From: Gonocerus acuteangulatus
Taxonomy: Eukaryota > Arthropoda > Insecta > Hemiptera > Coreidae
Direction of reading: 5' to 3'
Assembly: GCA_946811695.1 (NCBI GenBank)
Contig: OX328128.1
Location: forward strand, 27,622,510 to 27,686,509
DNA: 64,000 nucleotides
In this document: positions 54,106-64,000 of the stretch, in pieces
How positions within the stretch are numbered: the first letter of the stretch is position 1
Layout of the letters: every line of letters begins with the position of its first letter
Notes under the pieces: generated by a model
What the model saw: only the letters and a program-made list of their open reading frames with translations
What the model was told of the DNA's origin: nothing
Databases searched by the model: none
Program-made: the position numbers and the translations under genes

Positions 54106-54482
54106 TATGGTGGCTATTATATGAACATATATACAGACCACACCTAGAGAAATAAACACCAGGATTCCTAAGCACATGAAGCCTTTTCTATCATATCTAT
54201 TGTTCTTCGATGATATAATTTATTTATATGCGTCCGCTACGAAGGCGATTCGTTCAATACAATTACTACATACACCTATACATATAATTATACAAATATT
54301 TATACAATCATAGAAAATTACATATACATCCAATTATAAGTTAAAAATAGAATTATCCTGAAGGTAATAAAAAAATCTAATAGTGGACTTACGCGTTCAG
54401 TTCAAATCGCAAGGCAGGGACTGCACAGTTTGGCCTCAAGGTTTGGACTGAACGGATCTATTGCACACACGATAAGTTAATA

Positions 54483-55064
54483 TTTATTTATTTATTTACG
54501 GAGCCCCACAACAGCAAGGCGATTTGCTCACGTAAATGGTTAATTAAACAAAATGAATATAATCAATATAAAATAAAAGAGTAAAAATTAGATTATAATA
54601 AAGTATTTAAATTATACAAAATTTACACAAAATTATTAAATAAAAATAAAATAAAGTAAATAAATACCCAAAAAATAAAAAAAAAAAAACAGAAAAGAAA
54701 AAAAAATTAATTACACAATCAATTAATAAAAATTGTGAAAATTATGATAATAATAACTAATATAATTCTTTATTGCAAGATAAAAATCATTATTATGTCT
54801 TTGTGTCTGTATTGGTAGAGATTTGATAGGAGGACTTTATTTTCTATGCTTAAGCCACATCTAGGAGCGCGAACACACCCACACCCACACATACACATAA
54901 ACACACACACTCACAGTGACTCACATACACACATCCATACCTGCATATTACGACGCGTACGCAGGGCTTGTTAAGTCATATTTTGTCATAAAGTTTTAGT
55001 TTATGTAAGTGTTGTAGAATGGTAACAATGTGTGGGCTTTTTTCGGAAAATAATTCAGACATGT
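54483..55064 (-). mobile_element. LINE-tail-like repeat, copy 2, with TSD
   Basis: 582 bp with the 12-bp TSD gataagttaata (54471-54482 and 55065-55076). On the minus strand it ends '...gctgttgtggggctccgta' and (AATA)n, a LINE-like 3' end. Shares sequence with 10713-11160, including a CA-rich stretch. A minus frame includes 'CGLSIENKVLLSNLYQYRHK', possibly the extreme C-terminus of the parent LINE. Confidence 0.82.
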
Positions 55065-55076
55065 GATAAGTTAATA

Positions 55077-55322
55077 AACCTCAAGGCAGGGACTGCACAG
55101 TCCAGTTATAGTAGACCCACTGAATGTGAAGCAAATATCCTCTTGTCTATACACATCAGGCCTCGCCTGCACAGTCTCTGCCTCATTAGACTGTACAGTT
55201 AATCTATAGGTTTTATCATTCTGCTTCGATGGACTGTACAGTTCAACTTTGGCCACAAGGATGTCTCATAAGCGGCGAGGAATGTCTTTAGATTTGGACC
55301 GAGCAGTCCCTGAGTTGCAGGC
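55077..55322. repeat. Degenerate 'gcagggactgcacagt' repeats
   Basis: 'ggcagggactgcacag', 'gcctgcacagtctctgcctc', 'gactgtacagttaatc' and 'ggactgtacagttcaac' recur, also left of the TSD at 54410-54440. It is a short degenerate local repeat that the LINE-tail element split. Confidence 0.5.
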
Positions 55323-55530
55323 CCTGAGTTGCAGATACTATAGAGGTATCTGATTCATGACCATACGGCACACTAGGGAGGTAGTGTGGTCAGTACTATG
55401 CTCCGGCCGCCTGATTTTCCCCTTGGCTGCTTCGACTGCTAGAGTCATTAGCACCCAAGGTACTCATTGATAAATTTATTAAAGGCTGGGTTGGCCTAGG
55501 GACGGTCAGGGAGGCCGAATCGAGAGTGAC
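55323..55530 (-). mobile_element. SINE-C fragment
   Basis: Reverse of the SINE-C 3' two-thirds ('atagaggtatctgattcatg', 'gtcagtactatgctccggcc', 'ggttggcctagggacggtca'). The tRNA-like head and the extreme 3' end are lost. Confidence 0.88.
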
Positions 55531-55567
55531 ATATAAATCGTTGAAAACAAGAGACTAATTTATTTAT

Positions 55568-55598
55568 GGCGGCCCGGTGGCCGTGAGTGTTAAGGCGT
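55568..55598 (+). mobile_element. SINE-A head fragment
   Basis: 'ggcggcccggtggccgtgag' then 'tgttaaggcg' is the first 30 bases of SINE-A, followed by unrelated sequence. A 3'-truncated SINE is unusual; rearrangement is likely. Confidence 0.65.
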
Positions 55599-55865
55599 TG
55601 TACGACTTTCGCTGCTTGTGCTATGTCAGACTATTAATCGTAGTGCATCCCCTTTAATAAAATTAATAAAATAAAATTAAAGAATAAAAGTTAGATTTAA
55701 GCCTTGAAAAGGGAAAAAATATAAAATCTAAAATTGCTACTAAAAAATCAAAACATTAGCCTCTATAAAATTTAAAAATGGGATAGTAATTGTTTTTCAC
55801 CATTGTTTGTACGTATAAAATTTAAAAACCAATGAATCATGTTGTGTATATGCTTCTGTTATATC

Positions 55866-56820
55866 GCTCTAGTATTTCTAAAGTGACACAATTCAAAATA
55901 AAACTCAACTGAAAATGTAGAGGGCATGCCAGTAAGGGTGCACCTACACTGGACCCGTTCCGATCCGATCCAATAGCCACCGACTGTCGGAAGAAAAACA
56001 AACACATGCATCTAAATGGAGGTGCCTACATTGGTCCCGCCCCGATCCAATCCAACGGCCACCGATTCTTGGCCATTCAAACTTGTTTGTTTCTAGACCG
56101 ATTTCGGACCGACAAAGCAAAAAGGCGCCAACCCACATATAGTGTTTCAAAAAGGTCTTCAGGTTCTATATCTTAACCGATTTCAATGCATTGTGTTTTA
56201 TATCAAAGGAAATAACATTTAGAACAACTTTGTCAATTCACATTTCTGTTTTTTGTTTCCCTTGTTTATTAAATTGCGTGGAAAGATGTTTATAACCATC
56301 CAACGTCTATAACCTTTCAATATTTATAATCTTCTAATGTTTATAACCTTCCAATGCTTATAACCTTCTAGTTACCTTTCTTATAAATAATTTTAAAATA
56401 TGAATACCAATACTTCTCTTACCTCCAACATTCAACCTATCGAAGTTTTCTATGCTTATTAGGTGGTATTCTTAACTTAATCACTCATTTTCACTTCACT
56501 ACGAGGTCATTACCGACGAGCTGTGACTAAATCGGATCGGATCGGGTCAAGACCAATGTAGGCACTCACGTCGGCCGCTGTTGGCCGTTGTCGATCAAAC
56601 GAAATCGGATCGGATAGGACCCGGCGAAATACGGGTCCAATGTACGTGTAGGTGCAGCCTAAGACAGGAGGAGTGACACAAGTGCCCTCAGGTGTACATG
56701 CTCTGATGCAAGGTAAATACAGTTTTGATGGTTGATAAAGGTATATTTAACATGTCTTTCATAGTCATAACTGAAAAACACCGAATTTTGAGTTGTGTCA
56801 TTTTAAAAAAAAACTAGTGC
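55866..56820. mobile_element. MITE-M copy 2, split by a PIF-like MITE
   Basis: The ends 'ctagtatttctaaagtgaca' and 'gttgtgtcattttaaaaaaa' (then 'aactagtgc') match copy 1, as do 'acaagtgccctc' and 'gttttgatggttgataaa'. The sequence is broken at 55936-56659. Confidence 0.88.
55936..56659. mobile_element. PIF/Harbinger-like MITE, copy 2
   Basis: 724 bp with ends GGGTGCACCTACACTGGACC and the inverse. TAA duplications are at 55933-55935 and 56660-56662. The uninterrupted MITE-M copy 1 ('agcataaagacagg') shows the pre-insertion sequence. A 3-bp TWA target fits PIF/Harbinger. No transposase. Same family as 49603-50273. Confidence 0.9.
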
Positions 56821-56859
56821 TATTTGTGTTCATATTAATGTGCATTGCATAACACTGTT

Positions 56860-57740
56860 ATAGTGTACATGTGTGGACTACCTTCCGTCAACAGTTCATT
56901 CGTGTCGTGTGGTACGTTCAAGTTTCCTCGTTTTCTGCAGTCCGTCAATAAGTGTTTTACTGTTAAAGTCTTATTACTAGAGCCCGGAAGATAGGCATTT
57001 ATTTTTGGTTAAAATAGGCAGGCAAAAAGGCACTTGAAATACTGAAAATAGGCAGTATTGTAATTAAAATAGGCATTTATTAGGAGTGAAGGCAAAGAGG
57101 AATCTCACTCATTATTAATGAAAATATGTATTTTAAATACTCATTCATTTCTTTATTATCAATTTATCACAGAATTAGTGTACTTACTCTTACTTTCCCT
57201 TCTTACAAGCAACAACAAGATGCTTTTTCAAAGTATCAACTCTCATAGACCTTCTAAGAAAAAATGTTTTTCATTATGAAAAAACTTCCTTTGCATTATC
57301 TTATCATTTCTAAATCCGGAATACCAGGTAACCTAAACCATTGTCACAGCAAAAGAGGTTTGAGGAAGGAGACGTACTTCTCTCATCCTCCCTCTTTCCT
57401 GCTATTCATTATGCCTGTGCATTCGAAATTCGTTATGTGCTTTTTAAAATGTTTAAATCGCAGAAAAAAATTGCATAACGAGCAAAAAAGGCAAAAAAAG
57501 GCTTCAAATCTTAAAATAGCCAAAAAAGGCACTATAAAAATTGTCTCTACACTTCCTAAATGCACGGAAACATATTTATTTCTATCTGATTCTTCAATAT
57601 ATCCATTCAGATAAAAAAGGCATTTTGCCTAACTTCCGGGCTGTCTACAGAGTGGTATGTCTTGTTTTGTCATTAAGTGTGAGGGAGTTAGAAGTGTAAG
57701 TCCAATTCGAAATCTTGTAAGGAATACTTCTTCTCTTCGG
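56860..57740 (-). pseudogene. RNase H-type LINE C-terminus split by a hAT element
   Basis: Minus strand, right part (57735-57643): 'RREEVFLTRFRIGLTLLTPS' and 'HLMTKQDIPLC'. Left part (56990-56860): 'NKTLTVKHLLTDCRKRGNLN', 'VPHDTNELL'. Joined by inspection they are the C-terminal 'RxEEVxLxRLRIGHTxLTHxxLM...CxxC...TVKHLLxxC' block of RNase H-bearing LINEs. The hAT element 56991-57642 lies exactly between the first knuckle cysteine and the 'LTVKHLL' helix. Same group as 34440, 40866 and 60690. The catalytic domains are absent. Confidence 0.82.
56991..57642. mobile_element. hAT-like element (652 bp) inside a LINE relic
   Basis: TIRs AGCCCGGAAGATAGGCA and, inverted, AGCCCGGAAGTTAGGCA, with A-rich 'aaaaaggc' repeats near both ends. 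Two overlapping frames exist (57264-57614 plus; 57383-57565 minus). The minus one reads 'CLFCSLCNFFLRFKHFKKHI', vaguely like a BED-type finger. The TSD is degenerate. Non-autonomous or decayed. Confidence 0.75.
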
Positions 57741-57904
57741 CAGTTTCTATAGATAAAGTTCTATAGTTTTATAATTGGTTTTATCTTCGGGAGATAAAAC
57801 GTTTAATAAAATCATGTAAAATAATAATTAAATAGGACTATAGTTAAAAAGAAAAATTAAATTCATAATGTGATCATTTCCAGAAATTCTGTATGAGAGA
57901 AATT

Positions 57905-58315
57905 CTAAAGGTCATTAAGCATTGGAAAAACTTGTAATTGTTTTACACGACTACGACTTACGAAAGGAAAACATGAAAATACAGTTTTCTTATCACAATC
58001 TGTTTTCCTTATTATTAAAGAGGAAGAGGAAACACAATAATAATAATAATATTCATTCGCTAGAACGTTTTCCTTTTGACAACTACTTCCTGTTATAACC
58101 CACGCTTCTGCATCGTGGCTCGGAAAGCACATTCCGCATAGGGAACAAGAGTACTTGAAGGAAAAATCTATTCCAGCAAGACTAGTGCAAACTGCAATCT
58201 TTCCCTTTTCACTATCTGGTACTTCATATCGTTCCATTAAACTTGGATAGAACGGACCTCCACATTTCATTTTAACGAGTAATTTCAACCGGGCTTCATC
58301 TTGTACAAACCCCAT
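57905..58315 (-). CDS. Unidentified 136-codon ORF
   Basis: The first ~88 residues (MGFVQDEARLKLLVKMKCGG..., 'YSCSLCGMCFPSHDAEAW') have normal protein-like composition, with a possible CxxC pair. They are followed by a tyrosine run coded by a TAA/ATA microsatellite and a weaker tail. No signal peptide or membrane segment. No family recognised and no second copy in the window. It could be a decayed transposon or a host exon. Confidence 0.3.
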   Translation of the reverse strand: MGFVQDEARLKLLVKMKCGGPFYPSLMERYEVPDSEKGKIAVCTSLAGIDFSFKYSCSLCGMCFPSHDAEAWVITGSSCQKENVLANEYYYYYCVSSSSLIIRKTDCDKKTVFSCFPFVSRSRVKQLQVFPMLNDL

Positions 58316-59059
58316 TTACCATTCGCACGAACTACATAGATAGAAAGGACCAAGCATCTTGTAGAATCTGTGATTTACGAGACTTTGATTAACAAAAAAA
58401 AACTAACTTAAATATTCTCTCTGACTTACTTACTGATTGCGCAAAATCGGAACATTTTAATACACATTAGTGAAAAACCTGTTTGAAACGCACACATTAA
58501 TTCTCCAAAGTGTAAGTATTATATTACATTATTCTAAACCTACCTACTTGAAAATCCTATTCTTAATTCAGTTTAATTTTATTTTTATTATTTTGTTATT
58601 TATTTCTTACTTAATCTCCTTTTACATCTTTTCTATAGGTGCTACCTATTTCAGTTCCATATAATTTTTTTTTTTTTTTCAAATTGTTAAGAGTTTTCCT
58701 CAATTCTAACAATAACAACATGAGCGCGTTTCTATCAGACCAGAGTCCAATTTTATTATTAATTTATCGCTAAAATTGCAATGATAAATTTCATAGTAAA
58801 TAATAAAAAAAATTGTCATATTATCACGATTTACTATCAAGATGATCCCAAGTATCATTTGGGCGATTTGGAATAGATACTATTATTTTTTTTTTATTTT
58901 ATTAATTTGAGTTTTTTTATTTTACGGCGTATAAAGCGTATGATATTAGGCGCCGGGCTGTCTATATTTGGCCTTTAATGTCTAAGGCACAAGGTTTTCC
59001 CTTGCGGTCACTCAACCAATTACTGCAAATAAGTGTAAAAATAAACTCACTTTGTACTA
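58316..59059. other. AT-rich spacer, nothing recognised
   Basis: Low-complexity T-rich DNA at 58560-58680. No supported feature. Confidence 0.4.
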
Positions 59060-59478
59060 TATTTGAATCGAATTTGCCCGCCAAACGTAGGTTGGCAAAG
59101 CTAACACTAGGAGCACCTCTTATGTTATGACTTTATATGGGTTGCATAACTCACCCCCCTTCTACCTCGAGGGAGCTGTATCCCGTTCCTGCGATATTAT
59201 TTTAGGCTTTTATTATTCAACGAGATCAATAGACGTAAATGTGAAGTTTATGTGTATTTGTTAAGTAGTCTAATACTACGCATACTCAAAACTGGATGGA
59301 TATTAATTACAAAATTAATAATTGAAGCAGTTTCTCATTTCAAATGTAAAAGAGCAGAACTATTCATGCTTTTATTTTATGTATGGAAGTTATTTTAAGC
59401 AAATTATTCAGGAATGCAGTCTACACTACTCAAAGTCTGAGGAAAGTGCTTAGTTATGCAGCTCCTGCGTGACGGAGT
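59060..59478 (-). mobile_element. Family R right-half copy
   Basis: 'gcccgccaaacgtaggttgg', 'agctgtatcccgttcctgcg', 'tgtgtatttgttaagtagtc' and 'gaggaaagtgcttagttatg' parallel 25240-25563 and, at the right end, 2160-2287. Confidence 0.75.
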
Positions 59479-59575
59479 TTTTAAGTTTAGTGTGGTCAAT
59501 TCCAAGTCAAGACAGCACGATTTATACTCGTCTTTCTTAAGTAGATAGCCAGCTATATTTTTTAAATTTTGGTTA

Positions 59576-60281
59576 TTTTGCGAAGACCACATCCAGTTAC
59601 TTTTGAAGTAGCAGTAGTGATTTATAACAGTTACTCGTACTCGCTGATAAGCCTACTGATTAGCTTATAGGCTCTTTGCTGGTTATCTATCACTACTTGA
59701 CTCGTTATCTACGGTTATAATTCATTTTAGATAATGACAAACAATATTTATTAATAAAAAGGTTAATTTGATCAAAATCAATTCTCTCAACCATGAAAAA
59801 GTTATTAAGCATTAAAGTTGACTGTTTTGCAGGTAATGAAGGATAACAAACAACGATATTTGTAAACAAACATATTTTATTCCTTTTCTCTCTCTCTGTT
59901 TTGGATATTTTACATTTATTAGGCATTACATGCTATGCGTTTCCGCTCGCTCAAGAAGATATCAAAACCCTAGTCAATCCAACTCACTAAAATTAATAGG
60001 ATTCCATTAATTTTTCGAGTAAGAAACCAATCCCTTTTTCTTTGTCAGGAACATCGCGAACTAATTGTAAAAGACTCATTTTTTCTCACTACCATAAGCA
60101 GAGCTTTTTCGTTAACAAACTAATTCACTGTTGAAGGTTACTTTACTCCCAGCAAGAACCAATGCAATTGGTCAGCAGAATCCTCCAATAGGAAGGCAAA
60201 GGAGTTATGCGCATGCGCTGAATCACTGATACAATCACTACTGCTACTTCAAAAGTAACTGGATGTGGTCTTCGCAAAAAG
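59576..60281. mobile_element. MITE-F, complete, about 46-bp TIRs
   Basis: 706 bp between inverted repeats starting TTTGCGAAGACCACATCC and 'agttacttttgaagtagcag'. Subterminal 'gcgcatgcgctgaatcactg' and an internal 'ctagtcaatccaactcact' also occur in the fragment inside the pogo-like element (37567-37800). No transposase. The frame at 59705-59926 is not supported. Confidence 0.88.
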
Positions 60282-60689
60282 ACCCGGCGATTTTATTCCT
60301 CAATTTTTGGATTTTTACACAGATTATAGTTACTCAACTCAGAGAATGGATTGTTAATTGCCCACTCTGTGAATTCCTGCCGATAGCTTTCTGAGAAGGA
60401 TGAGTCACACCGCAAGGCCTCCACGTGTTGCGGTTGCAATCGACTAGCAAGAAAACATTATCTTAGATCTTCGCCCATTTCCATAGGGAAAAAAAACATG
60501 CACTACTTGGACGCAGATCGTTAATTGCAGGAAATTACACCATATCGGGAATAATTTCATAATCAAATATTTACGGGGGGAAAAATAAAAGATTTTTAAT
60601 TTTGCGTTTCATTAAAGTCATTTTTCCTGTCGTGACTTACTAGCCAATAAGGTGAGCGCATGCCAATATTTGTATTTATTTATTAAAAT
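60282..60689. other. Unrecognised sequence
   Basis: No shared repeat or supported ORF. Confidence 0.35.
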
Positions 60690-61135
60690 GCGTTCGCTAC
60701 TGCGGCGATTTCACTCTTTCAAGATGGCACCTGTATGGTCTAATGAACCTGCATTCCGATAAGAATTTTAATTCACTTATTCCTATAAACAGAGTTATGT
60801 AAATGTCTGTAATATGCCTGAAAGCCAATGGTTATTCAACGGATGCCTTCAAATGGGATTGTACAGTTTATTGTTGTGTAAGTAGGAGAATATTGTGTTT
60901 AGGTACTGGCTGCTGTCCCTCAACAATTCCTACATGTCGTGTGGAATATTTAGTTTTGTGTCGTCTTCTGCAGTTCGTAAGTAGGTGTTTTACGGTGAAG
61001 TCTCTATTGCATAATTCACAAATTACTTTGTAAAGTCCTGTCATGAGATATTCGTATGTTAGTCTTGTGTGGCCAATTCGGAGTCGAGCAAGATCAGTTT
61101 CTCCTCGTCTATCGTCTCGGTAGATGTCAACTCCT
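60690..61135 (-). pseudogene. RNase H-type LINE C-terminus and tail
   Basis: Minus strand: 'RDDRRGETDLARLRIGHTRL', 'TYEYLMTGLYKVICELCNRD', 'FTVKHLLTNCRRRHKT', then decay. The zinc-knuckle CELC...H...C is intact. The nucleotide tail ('ctactgcggcgatttcactc', 'cacctgtatggtctaatgaa') is shared with 40866-41245 and precedes a T/A-rich end. The block 'ARLRIGHTRLTxxxLM' is the family signature. 5' truncated. Confidence 0.82.
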
Positions 61136-62003
61136 GAAATGTAGTTTTCAATTTTGTAAAAAATCTCCTACTCGCAAGTACTGTGACTAAGTAGCGTTTT
61201 TCCGATCATATTCAAAAATACATTTACAACGCACAGATATATATGATCGAAAAAAAAAACAAAAAAAAAACGCATAGAATAGAAACATTTTATATTTATT
61301 TTGATTTTTCGAGAAAAATGTCAACATTTACTAGAAAATCTCGAAGAAAAACAATATTTCAGGTGTCACAAAGCACAGGAGAACTGACAGTAGCCAAGTT
61401 ACACAAAAGCCGAAATTCCTCAATCCTTCTTCTTCCTTATTCACAAGCAAGACTCCCTGTAGAACATGTTTCTCATATACTCAACGTTTTTTACTGGAAT
61501 ATAATTTTACAGTCGAATGCAAAGGAATCATAAAAAAAAAAAACTGAGAAAAATAATATTTCAAAGGAACAAAAACCAATACATTGGAAGATTTAAGCAC
61601 TTACTTATCCGACTGATATTGTTCCATAGAAAATTACGAGTACTTTAGAATATTTGGATTTAGTAAACTTTCGAATGGCTTCTGTCCTCTTACCACGATT
61701 TCCCAACAGCTTTCGAGGTATTTAAGAAAATATACAAAATTCCCTAAACTGCCATTGTTTCTCAATGATTCAACCGAAAATTGCTTAGGAAAACTAGTTA
61801 TTTCCACGTTTTTCGTAAACGGTTACAGATTTCGCCTAAAACATGCGTTCATTCATTTTACAAAGTTATAAACCCCGTATAAAGTGAGTCTGAGGAACAT
61901 TAACGTAAAAAAAGTAAGCGCTACGATTGTTATTTCGTTCAAAAAACATGTTCCGGTTCTCTATAAAATTTTAAGAAACAAAATCGAACAATTTTTGTTG
62001 CAG
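61136..62003. other. AT-rich stretch with old diverged repeat
   Basis: 61660-61860 resembles 2775-3060. The 96-codon plus frame at 61243-61533 begins with a K-rich A-run and has no recognised domain. A good splice acceptor (tttttgttgcag) closes the stretch. Confidence 0.4.
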
Positions 62004-62183
<180 letters not shown>

Positions 62184-62248
62184 ATGTTATAAATATAAAT
62201 TTTGAATTAATTAATGTAATATGGTTAATGTTAAATTATTGGTTTCAG

Positions 62249-62282
62249 ATAATTTGGAGACAACTAGACCCTGAAATGAAAG
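62249..62282 (+). CDS. Candidate 34-nt micro-exon
   Basis: Acceptor ggtttcag (AG at 62247-62248) and perfect donor AAAG|GTGAGT (62283). The enclosed 34 nt are open in one phase only: IIWRQLDPEMK plus one base. That phase matches the frame of the exon-like segment at 62004. Short exons with strong donors are plausible, but one chance site pair in 64 kb is also possible. Confidence 0.35.
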
Positions 62283-62658
62283 GTGAGTAGTTTTATTTCT
62301 TATTCGTACATTAAATGAAATTTTTGAAATATTTCTCAGCGTAGAAATAAAACTCCCCTATTATCTCAAAAGATTTTTTTATTACACTCGATATCTATAG
62401 ATCGGTCGGTAAATATTCTTTAGACAGCGTCAAGTAAAGATCAACAATTATCTTTTTGGTAATTGATCCAACAAAAATATATTCTCTTTTTTTTGGATTA
62501 ATGTAACAAAACATTTAACAATATACAAAATATTCGTCAGACGGATACTTTTGAAACAGTATAGAATTTTATTCCTAAGAATCTAAGAAAAAAGACATAG
62601 CTTTATCGCCAAAAGATGAAAAAATAAAATAATAATAAATTACTAATTCAGCCACAGA
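62283..62658. other. AT-rich spacer, nothing recognised
   Basis: Intronic if the micro-exon is real. No other feature. Confidence 0.3.
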
Positions 62659-62915
62659 TTTTACATGTCATCACTATTGTACGTTTTACATGTCATCACT
62701 ATTGTACGTTTTACATGTCATCACTATTGTACGTTTTACATGTCATCACTATTGTACGTTTTACATGTCATCACTATTGTACGTTTTACATGTCATCACT
62801 ATTGTACGTTTTACATGTCATCACTATTGTACGTTTTACATGTCATCACTATTGTACGTTTTACATGTCATCACAATTGTACGTTTTACATGTCATCACT
62901 ATTGTACGTTTTACA
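62659..62915. repeat. 25-bp tandem array, 10 copies
   Basis: Ten near-identical units 'ttttacatgtcatcactatt' plus 'gtacg' and a partial eleventh. One unit has a T to A change ('cacaattg', about 62873). Since 25 is not a multiple of 3, the same peptide appears in three staggered frames, so coding is not supported. Confidence 0.97.
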
Positions 62916-63839
62916 GCTTCAACACAAGGTTCTCAAAAAAATATAATGTGAGATGAGTTTCTTTTAAAACGTACTGAGTTAAAATATTAGAAGTTAATAG
63001 TATTTGTTTCTCAATTCCATATATAAATATTTTAGAAGTTTACTGTTTGAATGGATATTACGAATTTAGATACTTAAAAATAACCATCATCCTGAGTTAT
63101 ATTGAGAGTGGCTTATATAAAATATAACTAAGGGCTAAGATAGTAACATTTAGACGTTCGTTAATTGTGGTGCCTAATTTAGTAATTTTGAAGGAAATGT
63201 TTAATAGTGGTATTAAAAAGATGTTTTTCTAGTTATCACCCAATGAATAAAGGGTGTCCAAAGTTCCTGAACCACCTCCTTAAAATCTGCGGTGGTGTTA
63301 ATGCTAGGCCGAGACTTGGTGTTCCCAAATTGTAACCCCTGAAGAAAATTTTTTTACTCATGTTCAACCTCATTTCGATTTAAATAGGGTCTTTTATTTA
63401 TTTCAAAGTCCTTTCATTTGCCCGTAGCCTTGTTTCACAGATAATTATGTTGGCTGTAACCGTTATGTTCCAGAATGTTTCTATAAAATGTTCTTGTTCT
63501 GATATAAACAAAAACTTGTGTTACAAAACGTGTTTTGGCATTTTACGGCTAAAGGATGCGTCAAATCGAAAGGTTCACGTATATAAAGTCGTTTTAGAAT
63601 TTGTTTGTCTACAATTATCCGTAATAAAAAAAAAAAGATTCATTCTATTGGAGATTTCAAAGGAGCTGGAAAAATACTGGAGGAGGTTTTGACGTTGAAT
63701 ATTGACTGAAAAGATTTTTCGTGGGTCAAAATTAGGGCGCACCAAATCTCAGCTCTGCATTAAAACAATATTATTATATTATAAGATGGTGACCCTATTT
63801 TTCTAATATATTTATATACGGCATAAGTTCAAACTCATA
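62916..63839. other. AT-rich spacer, nothing recognised
   Basis: The 81-codon plus frame at 63447-63692 has no recognised domain. 'aaagggtgtccaaagttcct' at 63249 resembles some transposon termini, but no partner end was found. Confidence 0.35.
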
Positions 63840-64000
63840 CAAAAAACACTCACTTTCCACGCCACTCCTTTATTGTGCTCAACATGTTTCGCGATCTTGT
63901 GACGCCTCTTCAGGAGCTCTTAAAATAATATATACTTACAGCCTACTCCACCGTGAACCTTCCGCAAGTAGGGCCAAGTCTAGACTCTTGAGAGTGTAGT
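63840..64000 (-). mobile_element. Second Penelope-like terminal repeat (cut by window edge)
   Basis: 'cttacagcctactccaccgt', 'gaaccttccgcaagtagggc' and 'caagtctaga' parallel the arm of the 18.8-20.5 kb PLE ('cttacagcctacacctgag', 'gtacggccacgtctaga') with substantial divergence, so it is a related family. The minus strand holds a hammerhead-like core. It continues beyond the window. Confidence 0.7.
63874..63920 (-). ncRNA. Hammerhead-like ribozyme motif, second PLE
   Basis: On the minus strand: stem I GAGCTC, core CTGAAGA, extra G, stem II GCG...CGC, core GAAA, palindromic ACATGT, cleavage-type GTT, stem I GAGC. The sequence differs from the 18.9/20.4 kb copies in stems but keeps the cores and base-pairing (compensatory changes). 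That supports a structured RNA rather than simple homology. Confidence 0.68.

Noticed and set aside
62659..62915. Three overlapping ~80-codon repeat ORFs
   Set aside because: They are the same 25-bp array read in three frames. The frames shift with every unit, so no real protein is supported.

Overview
The window looks like a piece of a large, AT-rich arthropod (most likely insect) nuclear genome, made almost entirely of transposable elements, their relics and simple repeats. The grounds are several tRNA-derived and 5S-rRNA-derived SINEs, 5'-truncated non-LTR retrotransposons with perfect target-site duplications (TSDs), a Penelope-like element, many hAT, PIF/Harbinger, pogo and piggyBac-type non-autonomous DNA transposons, about a dozen long (TA)n tracts, and no bacterial-style gene packing. 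No species can be named from sequence alone, and no complete host gene is visible.

Layout. 1-1.1 kb: a satellite of 50-bp monomers in two alternating types, interrupted by a tRNA SINE. 1.6-7.2 kb: copies of an unclassified interspersed family (here 'family R'), two adjacent SINEs, two MITEs (one a hAT foldback with an 8-bp TSD) and a 5S-derived SINE. 7.7-18.5 kb: SINE fragments, (TA)n tracts, LINE relics and MITEs in AT-rich DNA. 18.8-20.5 kb: a Penelope-like element with a GIY-YIG endonuclease ORF, bounded by about 475-bp inverted arms, each carrying a hammerhead-like ribozyme motif. 20.9-27.9 kb: nested SINEs, family R and an inverted pair of an unclassified repeat ('X'). 28.3-36 kb: hAT-type elements, three LINE relics, foldback elements and the best-preserved copy of a third SINE family. 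37-45 kb: a pogo-like element, LINE insertions, a 5S SINE and a hAT MITE. 45.5-57.7 kb: a piggyBac-like relic, LINE C-termini, two PIF-like MITEs, a 36-bp minisatellite, and a hAT inside a LINE. 59-64 kb: more MITE and LINE relics, a 25-bp tandem array and the edge of a second Penelope-like terminus.

Relationships. Many insertions can be ordered by nesting: PIF-like in a MITE, hAT in an RNase H-type LINE, a TIR element in another LINE, and a 449-bp retroelement-like insert in a hAT. The SINE families share 3' modules. The 5S-headed family carries, in order, the tail of tRNA-SINE A and the tail of tRNA-SINE B, which suggests template switching or shared LINE partners.

Host coding sequence is nearly absent. 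The best candidates are a possible first coding exon at 26826-26886 (+) and exon-like segments with good splice signals near 62.0-62.3 kb (+). The strongest biology is the Penelope-like element with its ribozyme-like arms and a PCNA-binding-type (PIP box) motif, and the modular SINE system.
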